NCBI RefSeq assembly: GCF_947487915.1
Contig: NZ_CANKYH010000013.1
Coordinates: 1 to 64,000, forward strand
Direction of reading: 5' to 3'
Origin: an uncultured Serinicoccus sp.
Lineage (GTDB): Bacteria; Actinomycetota; Actinomycetes; Actinomycetales; Dermatophilaceae
DNA: 64,000 nt
Positions 24,558 to 35,471 of this stretch are shown here, piece after piece. The number at the start of each line of letters is the position of its first letter. The stretch's first letter is position 1. The notes beneath the pieces were generated by a model. The model was not told the origin of the DNA. It did not search any database and saw nothing but the letters and a program-made list of their open reading frames with translations. The translations under genes and the position numbers were made by a program.

Positions 24558-25801
24558 GCAACCCGCTCGCCGACCCCACCGACCCCACCGACCCCGCCGT
24601 CGCGTCGGCACCCGGCGCCGCTGCTCCCGACGGCAGCGTGGACCGCGCCGCCACCGACGAGGTCGTGGCCGAGCTCGAGGAGACGTTGGAGGAGACCGAG
24701 GAGCACGACCTCTTCCCCTACCAGGCCATCGTGCTCACCTCCTTCGGCGGACCCGAGGCCCCCGAGGAGGTCATGCCCTTCCTGCGCCGGGTCACCGGCG
24801 GCCGCGGGATCCCCGACGAGCGACTGGAGGAGGTGGCCGAGCACTACCTGCACTTCGGCGGCCGCAGCCCCATCAACGACCAGAACCGCGCCCTCATCGA
24901 GGCGATCCGCGCCGAGCTGGCCCGACGGGAGCTGACGATCCCCGTGCTCTTCGGCAACCGCAACTCACAGCCGTTCCTGGCCGACGCCTTCCGGGAGGCC
25001 CACGCCGAGGGCATGACGCGGCTGCTGTCGGTGACGACGAGCGCCTACTCGTGCTACTCCTCGTGCCGGCAGTACCGCGAGGACATCGCGGCCGCCCAGA
25101 TCGAGCTGCGCGAGGAGGGCAAGGAGGTGCAGGTCGACAAGATCCGGCAGTACTGGAACCACCCCGGTTTCTCCGGGGCCAACGCCCGCATCGTCGGCGA
25201 GGCCGCCCGGCAGCGTTACGAGGCCACCGGCGTGGCGCCGCACCTCGTCTTCGTGACGCACTCGCTGCCCAACTCGATGGACGACACCTCCGGCCCGGGG
25301 GACGACGAGGGCAACCTCTACTCCCGCCAGCACCTCGAGCTGTCCGCCGCCATCGCCGCGGAGACCGCCGCGACGCTCGGCACCGAGGTCGAGCACGACC
25401 TCACCTACTGCTCCCGCTCCGGACCGCCCAGCCAGCCCTGGCTCGAGCCGGACGTCAACGACCACCTCCGGGTCCTCAAGGAGCGCGGCGTCGAGGGCGT
25501 CGTCCTGGCGCCGATCGGTTTCGTCTCCGACCACATGGAGGTCGTCTTCGACCTCGACACCGAGGCGGCCGAGACCGCCGAGGAGCTGGGGATGGACCTG
25601 CTGCGGGTGCCCACGGTCGGCACGGACACCGAGTTCGTCATGGGGCTGGTCGACCTCGCCCTGGAACGGGCGGCGCAGGCGCGTGGCGAGGACGCCGCGA
25701 CCCCCACGTGGCCCGGTGGTGAGGTGCGCCCGGCGATCTGCCGCCCGGGTTGCTGCCCCAACCTCAGGATGGCCAAGCCCGCCGCCTGCGGGAGCGACTG
25801 A
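24554..25801 (+). CDS. cpfC: Coproporphyrin ferrochelatase
   Basis: Inserts Fe2+ into coproporphyrin III in the actinobacterial and Gram-positive heme pathway (formerly hemH). The 415-aa protein has TSFGGPEAPEEVMPFLRR, the metal-site histidine in FVTHSLPNSM and the second ligand region in APIGFVSDHMEV. The C-terminal CRPGCCPNLRMAKPAACG clusters cysteines as expected for the [2Fe-2S] type. About 50 extra N-terminal residues, including a DPTDPTDP repeat, are probably disordered. It is translationally coupled at both ends: ATGA with the channel gene and TGATG with the phosphatase gene that follows. Confidence 0.9.
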   Translation: MSNPLADPTDPTDPAVASAPGAAAPDGSVDRAATDEVVAELEETLEETEEHDLFPYQAIVLTSFGGPEAPEEVMPFLRRVTGGRGIPDERLEEVAEHYLHFGGRSPINDQNRALIEAIRAELARRELTIPVLFGNRNSQPFLADAFREAHAEGMTRLLSVTTSAYSCYSSCRQYREDIAAAQIELREEGKEVQVDKIRQYWNHPGFSGANARIVGEAARQRYEATGVAPHLVFVTHSLPNSMDDTSGPGDDEGNLYSRQHLELSAAIAAETAATLGTEVEHDLTYCSRSGPPSQPWLEPDVNDHLRVLKERGVEGVVLAPIGFVSDHMEVVFDLDTEAAETAEELGMDLLRVPTVGTDTEFVMGLVDLALERAAQARGEDAATPTWPGGEVRPAICRPGCCPNLRMAKPAACGSD

Positions 25802-26697
25802 TGCCGGGCGGGCCGGGCACCGAGGAGGGCGGTGCCGCGGTGCCGGACACGGACGCGGTCGGCGCGGACGCCCGGGCCGCCCTGGAGGACCTCGCGGTGG
25901 CCCTGGTCGGCGAGGTCGGCGCGCTCATCCGGGACGAACGCCCGGACGGGCTCGGCGTCGCGCACACCAAGAGCACCGATCTCGACGTCGTCACCGAGAT
26001 GGACACCCGCGCCGAGGCGCTGCTGCGCGAGCGGTTGGCTCAGGCCCGCCCCGACGACGGCATCCTCGGCGAGGAGGACGGGCTGACCGAGGGCACGTCC
26101 GGGTTGAGCTGGGTCGTCGACCCCATCGACGGCACCGTCAACTACCTCTACGACCTGCCGGCGTATGCCGTGTCCGTCGCCGTGGTCGTGGGCGACCCCA
26201 CCACCCCCGGTGCCTGGGCGCCGGTCGCCGGGGCGGTCGTCAACCCGCGCACCGACGAGGTCTTCCACGCCCACCTCGGCGGCGGCGCCCGGCTCACCTC
26301 GCGCGGCCGGACCCGGTCGCTCGCGGTCGCCGGGCAGCCGACGCTGGACGGCGCCCTGCTGGCGACCGGCTTCTCCTACGACCGGCAGGTCCGTCGGCGG
26401 CAGTCGGCCGTGGTCGCCGACCTGCTGCCCCGGGTGCGGGACCTCCGCCGCATGGGCGCCGCCGCGCTCGACCTGTGCCACGTGGCGGCCGGACGCGTGG
26501 ACGGCTACTTCGAGCGCGGCACCCATCCGTGGGACGTCGCCGCCGGCCTCGTCATCCTGGGCGAGGCGGGCGGGGTCGCCTCGGGCGCCGAGCCGGGCAG
26601 CCCGGCATCCACCGACCTCGTCGTCGCCGCGAACCCGGTGCTGCAGCCGCTGCTGCGGGCCGAGATCGTCCGCCTGACCAGCGCGGACCCGCACTGA
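25801..26697 (+). CDS. Inositol monophosphatase-family enzyme
   Basis: A 298-aa Mg2+-dependent, Li+-sensitive-type phosphatase. Metal ligands are seen in ILGEEDG, the signature WVVDPIDGTVNYLY, and the later THPWDVAAGLVILGEAGG. The N-terminal 20 residues are Gly/Ala/Asp-rich and likely disordered. The family covers inositol-1-phosphatase, fructose-1,6-bisphosphatase and histidinol phosphatase, and the substrate is not decided by sequence alone. The start overlaps the ferrochelatase stop by one base. Confidence 0.85.
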   Translation: MPGGPGTEEGGAAVPDTDAVGADARAALEDLAVALVGEVGALIRDERPDGLGVAHTKSTDLDVVTEMDTRAEALLRERLAQARPDDGILGEEDGLTEGTSGLSWVVDPIDGTVNYLYDLPAYAVSVAVVVGDPTTPGAWAPVAGAVVNPRTDEVFHAHLGGGARLTSRGRTRSLAVAGQPTLDGALLATGFSYDRQVRRRQSAVVADLLPRVRDLRRMGAAALDLCHVAAGRVDGYFERGTHPWDVAAGLVILGEAGGVASGAEPGSPASTDLVVAANPVLQPLLRAEIVRLTSADPH

Positions 26698-26838
26698 CGG
26701 CATACCCGTGCACGGGCGCGTGCGCCGATAGGGCAGAATCCGCGCGACACGTGCGAGCGCTGGGCCGCCTCGGGCACAAAATCGCAGGCCTCGGCGTTCA
26801 CGCACGACGAGAGAGACTTCAGAGGTGAAAGAGGCGAG

Positions 26839-27138
26839 ATGGCGACTGATTACGACGCCCCACGCAAGAACGACGACGAGCTCAACGAGGACTCGCTCGA
26901 GGAGCTGAAGGCCCGGCGCAACGACAAGTCCTCGGGCAGCGTCGACGTCGACGAGACCGAGCAGGCCGAGGGCTTCGAGCTCCCGGGGGCGGACCTGTCC
27001 AACGAGGAGCTGTCGGTGCACGTGCTGCCCCGGCAGCAGGACGAGTTCACCTGCTCCCGGTGCTTCCTGGTGCACCACCGCAGCCAGCTGGCCAAGGAGG
27101 TCGGAGGGCTGCCCGTCTGCACCGAGTGCGCGGCCTGA
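26839..27138 (+). CDS. DUF4193 zinc-ribbon protein
   Basis: A 99-aa actinobacterial protein. The acidic N-terminal half (MATDYDAPRKNDDELNEDSL) is followed by a zinc ribbon CSRCFLVHHRSQLA...CTEC. DUF4193 is universal in many Actinobacteria and resembles RNA-polymerase-associated small proteins, though its role is unsettled. A purine-rich AGAGGTGAAAGAGG tract precedes the ATG, and TAGGGCAGAAT about 100 bp upstream contains a plausible -10. It stands alone between two operons. Confidence 0.88.
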   Translation: MATDYDAPRKNDDELNEDSLEELKARRNDKSSGSVDVDETEQAEGFELPGADLSNEELSVHVLPRQQDEFTCSRCFLVHHRSQLAKEVGGLPVCTECAA

Positions 27139-27182
27139 GTCCCGTGCGGCCGCCACGGTCGGTGCGGGACCGGGCCGGGGAC

Positions 27183-27188
27183 TACCCT
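27183..27188 (+). promoter_or_regulatory. -10 box (TACCCT) deciding the dut start
   Basis: TACCCT ends 8 nt before ATG 27197 but only 2 nt before the alternative GTG 27191, so it favours 27197 as a leaderless start. Confidence 0.4.
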
Positions 27189-27196
27189 CGGTGACG

Positions 27197-27691
27197 ATGC
27201 AGCCCGAGCCCCAGACCGTCGCCGTCGCCCTGCGCCGCCTGGACCCGGACCTCCCCGTCCCGGTCCAGGCCCGGCCCGGCGACGCCGGGGTCGACCTGCA
27301 CCTGCGGGAGGACGTGCAGGTCGGGCCGGGCGAGCGGGTCCTGGTGGGCACGGGGGTCGCCGTCGCGGTCCCGGAGGGGTATGCCGCGTTCGTGCACCCC
27401 CGCTCCGGGCTGGCCGCGCGGCACGGCCTGACCATCGTCAACGCCCCGGGGACGGTGGACTCCGGCTACCGCGGGGAGATCCTCGTCAACCTGCTCAACA
27501 CCGACCCCCAGGAGCCGGTGCACCTGCGCCGGGGCGACCGCGTCGCCCAGCTCGTGGTCCAGCAGGTCGTCCGGCCCGTCTTCACGGTGGTCGACGACCT
27601 GGCGGACTCCCCGCGTGGAGCCGGCGGGCACGGGCACACGGGCACCTCCACCACCCTCCCGGCCGCGGCCGGGCCGACCCAGAAGGAGTGA
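27197..27691 (+). CDS. dut: dUTP diphosphatase
   Basis: Trimeric dUTPase, hydrolysing dUTP to dUMP to keep uracil out of DNA and to feed dTMP synthesis. All five motifs are present: PGDAGVDLH (1), PRSGLAARHGL (2), GTVDSGYRGEI (3, with the catalytic Asp and uracil-contact Tyr), RRGDRVAQLVV (4) and the Gly-rich tail RGAGGHGHTGTS (5). The C-terminal extension after motif 5 is short. An in-frame GTG two codons upstream is a possible start. It is the first gene of a run with DUF3710 and DUF3159, a conserved actinobacterial neighbourhood. Confidence 0.93.
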   Translation: MQPEPQTVAVALRRLDPDLPVPVQARPGDAGVDLHLREDVQVGPGERVLVGTGVAVAVPEGYAAFVHPRSGLAARHGLTIVNAPGTVDSGYRGEILVNLLNTDPQEPVHLRRGDRVAQLVVQQVVRPVFTVVDDLADSPRGAGGHGHTGTSTTLPAAAGPTQKE

Positions 27692-27698
27692 GCCACCA

Positions 27699-28610
27699 GT
27701 GGCACTCTTTGGCCGACGCAAGACCAACCGCCTCAGCGACGAGGAGCTGCTCGACCTCCAGGACGGCGACGAGGCCGTCGTGCGGCCCGAGCCGGCCGAG
27801 GGTGAGCCCGGGGTGGACCGCGACTGGGTCCGGCACGAGGACGGCCCCTACGACATCTCCGAGTGGCGCGAGCTGGACGGCCGCATCGACCTGGGGGCTC
27901 TGCGCATCCCGTCCGTCAAGGGCATGCAGATGCGTCTGGACATCGAGCAGGGCTCGGGCCGGGTCATCGGCGCCACCCTGGGCTTCGGCGCCTCGCAGGC
28001 GCAGGTCCAGGTCTTCGCCGCGCCGCGGACCGAGGGCATCTGGGACGAGCTGCGCGCCGAGATCGCCCGGGGTCTGGTCGACTCCGGGGGTGCGGCCGAG
28101 ACCGTCGAGGGGCGCATGGGCAAGGAGCTGCGGGCCCGGATGCCCGGGCGCGCCCCGGACGGGCGCGTGGCCTACCAGCCCGCCCGCTTCCTCGGGATCG
28201 ACGGGCCCCGGTGGTTCCTGCGCGTCGTCGTCGGGGGCCCGGCGGCCTCCGACGACAACCAGGCCCGCGGCATCCTCGCCTTCGTGCGCCGGATCGTCGT
28301 CGACCGCGGTGACGAGCCCCGCCCGCCCCGTGAGGTCCTGACGCTCACCCCCCCGAAGGGCTTCGCGGAGGCGGTGGCCAAGGAGGCCGAGGCCCGCCGG
28401 GAGCAGCAGGCGCAGGCCCGCCGGGCCGCGGCGGCCGACGCCCTGCACAAGGCCCCGACCGCCGGGGGCTCCACCGACGCGACCTCGGTCGCCGGCGTGG
28501 GCCTGGGCGGCGCAGCGGCCACCGATGCCGCCGAGCCGCCCCGTCACCGGGCGCCGGAGCCGGCGCCCACGGACGCCCCGCAGGCCCCCCGCAACCCCGA
28601 CTTCACCTGA
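27699..28610 (+). CDS. DUF3710 family protein
   Basis: A 303-aa cytosolic protein starting MALFGRRKTNRLSDEEL, with the conserved DUF3710 core (GRIDLGALRIPSVKGMQMRL, RWFLRVVVGGPAA) and a disordered Ala/Pro-rich C-terminus. GTG 27699 is chosen because AAGGAG lies 10 nt upstream and it gives the family N-terminus. It follows dut after 7 bp and overlaps the DUF3159 start by one base. Its function is unknown; presence beside dUTPase and DUF3159 is common in actinobacteria. Confidence 0.88.
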   Translation: MALFGRRKTNRLSDEELLDLQDGDEAVVRPEPAEGEPGVDRDWVRHEDGPYDISEWRELDGRIDLGALRIPSVKGMQMRLDIEQGSGRVIGATLGFGASQAQVQVFAAPRTEGIWDELRAEIARGLVDSGGAAETVEGRMGKELRARMPGRAPDGRVAYQPARFLGIDGPRWFLRVVVGGPAASDDNQARGILAFVRRIVVDRGDEPRPPREVLTLTPPKGFAEAVAKEAEARREQQAQARRAAAADALHKAPTAGGSTDATSVAGVGLGGAAATDAAEPPRHRAPEPAPTDAPQAPRNPDFT

Positions 28611-29362
28611 TGACCTCTCCCACCGCGCCCCAGGACCCCGAGCGCCGTCCGGCGCCGGAGGTCGGGGCGGGCGCCAGCCCCGAGGAGACCGTCGAGCAGG
28701 TGATCCGCCGCCGGATCGGTGAGGCGCTCGGCGGCTGGTACGGCTCGCTGGAGACCGCGCTGCCGACGGTCGCCTTCGTCACAACCTGGCTCATCACCGG
28801 TGCCGTTCGGCCGGCCGTGGTCGCCGCGGCGGCCCTGCTGGTCGTGCTCACGCTGATCCGCGGCTTCTTCGTCGGCGGGTCGTGGCGCTTCCTCGGCTCG
28901 GCGATCTTCGCGACCGCCATCGCCGCCTTCTTCGCGCTCCGCTCCGGCGAGGCGCAGGACGCCTTCCTGCCCGGCATCCTCGCCAGCGCCCTCTACGGCG
29001 TCGGGGCTCTGCTGAGCATCGTGCTGCGCTGGCCGCTCGTCGGCTTCCTCGTGGCGGTCGGCGATCCGCAGTTCGCCGAGCGTCCGGGCGCCTGGCGACG
29101 CGACCCCGGGCTGGTGGCCGTGTGCGCCCGGCTCACCTGGGTCCTCGTGGCGCTGTTCGCGGTGCGGGTGGCCGTGATGCTCCCGCTCTACCTCGCCGGC
29201 GAGGTGGCGTGGCTGGGCATCAGCAAGATCGTGCTCAGCTGGCCGGCCTACCTGCTGGCCGTGGTGGTCATGGGGTGGATCCTGGCGACCGGCCGCACCG
29301 CTGCGCAGCCGCAGGACGAGGCGAGCGGCACCGCGGCGATCGACCCGGGCCAGGGGCACTAG
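28610..29362 (+). CDS. DUF3159 family membrane protein
   Basis: A 250-aa integral membrane protein of the actinobacterial DUF3159 family. A hydrophilic N-terminus (about 1-50) is followed by six hydrophobic segments such as RPAVVAAAALLVVLTLI and LTWVLVALFAVRVAVML, with the conserved polar loop GDPQFAERPGAWRRDP between them. Its function is unknown. The ATG overlaps the DUF3710 stop, and the TRAM methyltransferase GTG begins 2 bp after its stop. Confidence 0.88.
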   Translation: MTSPTAPQDPERRPAPEVGAGASPEETVEQVIRRRIGEALGGWYGSLETALPTVAFVTTWLITGAVRPAVVAAAALLVVLTLIRGFFVGGSWRFLGSAIFATAIAAFFALRSGEAQDAFLPGILASALYGVGALLSIVLRWPLVGFLVAVGDPQFAERPGAWRRDPGLVAVCARLTWVLVALFAVRVAVMLPLYLAGEVAWLGISKIVLSWPAYLLAVVVMGWILATGRTAAQPQDEASGTAAIDPGQGH

Positions 29363-29363
29363 G

Positions 29364-30764
29364 GTGCCCGTCCCCGACGCGGGGCCGGCCCCCGCCGTGG
29401 GGGACGTCCTCGACCTGCACGTCGGCCCTGTCGCACACGGAGGGCACTGCGTCGCCCGGGTGGGTGACACCCCCCACGGGCAGGTCGTCTTCGTCCGGCA
29501 CACGCTGCCGGGGGAGCGGGTGAGCGCCGTCGTCACCGGCAGCGGGGGCGGAGGGCGCTTCCTGCGCGCCGACGCCGTCGAGGTCCACGAGGCCTCCCCT
29601 GACCGCGTGCCGCCGCCCTGCCCCTTCGCCGGGCCCGGCCGCTGCGGCGGGTGCGACTGGCAGCACGCCGACCTGGCTGCCCAGCGTCGCCTCAAGGCGG
29701 CGGTCGTGCACGAGCAGCTCACCCGGGTCGGGGGGTGCACGGAGGAGGAGCTGGCCCGGGTCACCGGACCAGAGGGCCTGGTCTGCGAGCCCCTGCCCGG
29801 CGACGACGCGGGCCTGCGCTGGCGCACGCGGGTGGAGGTGGCCCTCGCCCCCCGCCGGGACGGGGACGGGGTGGCCGCCGGGCTCAGGGCGCACCGCTCG
29901 CACCGGGTGGTGCCGGTCGACGACTGCCTCATCGCCGCACCGGGCGTGGTGGGGACGGGGGTGTTCGAGGACCCGCAGGCGCTCGTGGACGCGGCCCGCG
30001 TGCCGACCCGGCACGGGCGGGCGGCCCCGCGGGTGAGCGCGCTCGACGTGGTCTCGCCCGGCGCCGGCGACCCGCTGGTCGTGCCGCTGGTCGTGCCGGG
30101 TGACCCGCCCCGCCGTCGGGGCCGCCGCCCCGCCTCCCGCCGCGGGTCGCACCGGACCCCAGAACCGCTCGGCCCGGTGCCCGAGGTGGTCGAGAAAGTG
30201 CGGGGGCACGAGTTCCGCCTCTCCGCGCGCGGCTTCTGGCAGGTGCACCCCGGCGCCGCGTCGGAGTTCACCGAGCAGGTGCTGGACTGGCTCGACCCGC
30301 AGCCGGGGGAGCGGGCGCTGGACCTGTACGCCGGGGTGGGGCTCTTCGCCGTGCCGCTCGCCGAGGCCGTGGGGGACTCGGGCGAGGTGCTGGCCGTCGA
30401 GGCCGACGCCGTCGCGGCGGACGCCGCCGTGCGGCACCTGGATCCCTACCCGTGGGCGCAGGCCCATGCGGGCCCGACCGAGGAGGCGCTGGCCGGGCTC
30501 GTCGCGGCGGACGGCTCGGCGGACGTCGTCGTCCTCGACCCGCCCCGCAGCGGTGCGGGCGCCGAGGTGGTGCGGGCGCTGGCGGCCCTGCGGCCGCGGG
30601 CCGTGGTCTACGTCGCGTGCGACCCCGCCGCGCTCGCCCGCGACCTGGCGACCGCGCGCGAGGAGGGCCTGGAGCTGGTCGCGCTCCGGGTGCTCGACGC
30701 CTTCCCCATGACCCACCACGTCGAGTGCCTGGCGCTGCTGCGCCCGGCGCCGGCCCCGAGCTGA
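29364..30764 (+). CDS. TRAM-domain RNA m5U methyltransferase (RumA/TrmA-like)
   Basis: A 466-aa SAM-dependent RNA uridine-C5 methyltransferase. An N-terminal TRAM RNA-binding domain (about 10-75), a cysteine set for a 4Fe-4S cluster (C86, C94, C97), the SAM motif ALDLYAGVGLFAVPL, the DPPRSGAG motif and the catalytic cysteine in VVYVACDPAALARDL are all visible. Probable targets are 23S rRNA or tRNA uridines. A basic Arg-rich insert near residues 245-270 is unusual and may bind RNA. Initiation is at GTG. Confidence 0.88.
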   Translation: MPVPDAGPAPAVGDVLDLHVGPVAHGGHCVARVGDTPHGQVVFVRHTLPGERVSAVVTGSGGGGRFLRADAVEVHEASPDRVPPPCPFAGPGRCGGCDWQHADLAAQRRLKAAVVHEQLTRVGGCTEEELARVTGPEGLVCEPLPGDDAGLRWRTRVEVALAPRRDGDGVAAGLRAHRSHRVVPVDDCLIAAPGVVGTGVFEDPQALVDAARVPTRHGRAAPRVSALDVVSPGAGDPLVVPLVVPGDPPRRRGRRPASRRGSHRTPEPLGPVPEVVEKVRGHEFRLSARGFWQVHPGAASEFTEQVLDWLDPQPGERALDLYAGVGLFAVPLAEAVGDSGEVLAVEADAVAADAAVRHLDPYPWAQAHAGPTEEALAGLVAADGSADVVVLDPPRSGAGAEVVRALAALRPRAVVYVACDPAALARDLATAREEGLELVALRVLDAFPMTHHVECLALLRPAPAPS

Positions 30765-30775
30765 CGGAGGACCTC

Positions 30776-32386
30776 GTGCCCGACCTGGACCAGCAGCTGG
30801 AGTTCGGGATCTTCCCGACCCCCGCGGCCGACCGCATACCGGAGCTCCTCGGGCTCGTGCAGGTCGCCGAGGTGGAGGGCCTGGACCTGGTCTCCGTCCA
30901 AGACCATCCCTACCAGGACGGCTTCCTCGACACGTGGACCCTGCTGTCGGTCCTCGGCGCCCGCACGACGACCATCCGGCTGGCGCCCAACGTCGCCAGC
31001 CTGCCGCTGCGACCGCCCGTCCTGCTGGCCAAGGCCGCAGCCTCGCTGGACCTGCTCACCGACGGGCGGGTCGAGCTGGGTCTGGGCGCCGGCGCCTTCT
31101 GGGACGGCATCGTGGCCGCGGGCGGCCCGCGCCGCTCGCCGGGGGAGGCGGTCGACGCGCTCGCCGAGGCGGTGGAGCTCATCCGGGCCTTCTGGGCCGG
31201 TGGCACCCTGCGGTTCCGCGGCGAGCACTACCGGGCGCAGGGGCTGCACGCCGGCCCCGCCCCCGCCCACGACATCCCGATCTGGCTGGGGGCCTACAAG
31301 CCGCGCATGCTGAGGCTCACCGGCCGGGTCGCCGACGCCTGGGTCCCCAGCATGGGGTATGCCGACCCGCCCGACCTCCCCGCGCTCGCGGAGGTGGTGG
31401 ACGAGGCGGCGCTGGCGGCCGGGCGTCCGCCCGGGTCGGTGCGGCGGATCTACAACATCAACGGCCGCTTCGGCACCGGCGGCGGGTTCCTCCGCGGCAC
31501 CCCCGCGCAGTGGGCCGAGCAGCTGGCCGAGCTCACCCTGACCGTGGGGATGAGCAGCTACGTCCTCGGCACCGACGACGCGGACGTGGTGCGCCGCTTC
31601 GCCGCCGAGGTGGCGCCGGCGACCCGGGAGCTGGTGGAGGCCGAGCGCGCCCGGCGGGCGACGACGTCCCAGGAGGCGCCGACGGGGGCTGCGACGACGT
31701 CCCAGGAGGTGCCGACGGAGGCTGCGACGACCTCCCAGGAGGCGCCGGCCCCCGGGCGCGCCGACGCCACCCGGGGGAGCGGAGGGCATACCGTCGAGCC
31801 GACGCCGGACGACGGGCACCGGCTCTCGCCGGCGATGCCCTGGGACGAGCCGAGCCGTCCGGTCGCCCCGGACGGGTCGCCGGGCCCGTACCCGGAGCAG
31901 GCCCAGCACCTCAAGGACATCCACGACGGGCTGCGCGGCGAGCTGGCCCAGGTGCGCGACGTCCTGGACCAGGTGCGCCGCGGCCACCTCACCGTCGGGG
32001 CGGCCCGCTCGGTGGTCAACACCATGACGATGCGGCAGAACAACTGGACGCTGGGCGCCTACTGCGAGTCCTACTGCCGGATCGTCACCGGGCACCACAC
32101 CCTCGAGGACCGCAGCGTCTTCCCGCACCTGCGCCGGGTCGAGCCCGGACTGGGTGCGGTGCTCGACCGGCTGGAGGAGGAGCACGTGGTCATCCACGAC
32201 GTGCTCGAGCAGTTCGACCGGGCGCTGGTGCGGCTGGTGGCCGAGGACGGCAGCGGACACGCCGGCGCGGAGGTCCTCGAAGGCGTGCAGAGGTCCCTCG
32301 ACCTGCTCACGGACACCCTGCTGTCGCACCTGGCCTACGAGGAGCGCGAGCTCGTCGGACCGCTGAGCCGGCACGGGCTGTCCTGA
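30776..32386 (+). CDS. Luciferase-like (F420-type) oxidoreductase fused to a hemerythrin domain
   Basis: A 536-aa fusion. Residues 1-290 form a TIM-barrel LLM-class oxidoreductase (LEFGIFPTPAADRIPE, TIRLAPNVASLPLRPP, GLGAGAFWDGI), a family that uses F420 or FMN. Residues about 295-326 are a linker of three 33-bp repeats (ATTSQEAPTGA units). Residues about 375-536 form a four-helix hemerythrin (HHE) domain with HLKDIHDGL, GHHTLEDRSVFPHL, EEEHVVIHD and HLAYEERELV as iron ligands. GTG 30776 is set by GGAGG 5 nt upstream. The fusion suggests that an O2 or NO sensing iron site is coupled to a flavin reaction; this is inference. Confidence 0.88.
   Translation: MPDLDQQLEFGIFPTPAADRIPELLGLVQVAEVEGLDLVSVQDHPYQDGFLDTWTLLSVLGARTTTIRLAPNVASLPLRPPVLLAKAAASLDLLTDGRVELGLGAGAFWDGIVAAGGPRRSPGEAVDALAEAVELIRAFWAGGTLRFRGEHYRAQGLHAGPAPAHDIPIWLGAYKPRMLRLTGRVADAWVPSMGYADPPDLPALAEVVDEAALAAGRPPGSVRRIYNINGRFGTGGGFLRGTPAQWAEQLAELTLTVGMSSYVLGTDDADVVRRFAAEVAPATRELVEAERARRATTSQEAPTGAATTSQEVPTEAATTSQEAPAPGRADATRGSGGHTVEPTPDDGHRLSPAMPWDEPSRPVAPDGSPGPYPEQAQHLKDIHDGLRGELAQVRDVLDQVRRGHLTVGAARSVVNTMTMRQNNWTLGAYCESYCRIVTGHHTLEDRSVFPHLRRVEPGLGAVLDRLEEEHVVIHDVLEQFDRALVRLVAEDGSGHAGAEVLEGVQRSLDLLTDTLLSHLAYEERELVGPLSRHGLS
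31658..31753 (+). repeat. 33-bp in-frame repeats in linker
   Basis: Three near-identical 33-bp units (31658-31690, 31691-31723, 31724-31753) encode ATTSQEAPTGA, ATTSQEVPTEA and ATTSQEAPAP. The exact multiple of three preserves the frame, so copy number can vary without breaking the oxidoreductase-hemerythrin fusion. Confidence 0.8.
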
Positions 32387-32481
32387 GCCCGCCCGCCCCA
32401 CCTGACGTAGCGGCGGGTGGTGGGGCAGGATGGGAGCACCGGGTGCGGCGCGCCTCGTTGCGTCCCCCACCCACGGTGAGA

Positions 32482-32499
32482 TATCTTGATGTCAAGATA
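32482..32499. promoter_or_regulatory. 18-bp perfect palindrome, probable aconitase operator
   Basis: TATCTTGA-TG-TCAAGATA is a perfect inverted repeat of 8-bp arms, strikingly AT-rich for this genome, and lies 30 bp before the aconitase TTG start. Position and symmetry fit a dimeric repressor site overlapping the promoter. The regulator is not identified here. Confidence 0.7.
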
Positions 32500-32528
32500 A
32501 ATAGCCAGCCAGCGAAGGAGCGATCACG

Positions 32529-35360
<2,832 letters not shown>

Positions 35361-35390
35361 GGCAGACCGGGCGCGCAGCGCACCACCCCT

Positions 35391-35423
35391 GAGCACCCCG
35401 TCGGCCCGGCCGGCGGGGTGCTC
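35391..35423. terminator. Bidirectional hairpin between acnA and ppk2
   Basis: GAGCACCCCG (35391-35400) pairs perfectly with CGGGGTGCTC (35414-35423), with a GC-rich interior of 13 nt. It lies between two convergent genes, where a shared terminator is expected. There is no long T tract, as is usual in high-GC actinobacteria. Confidence 0.7.
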
Positions 35424-35471
35424 GCAGTCCAGGGTGGCCCGGTGCCGGGGTGACCGGCCCCCGGGCAGCGC

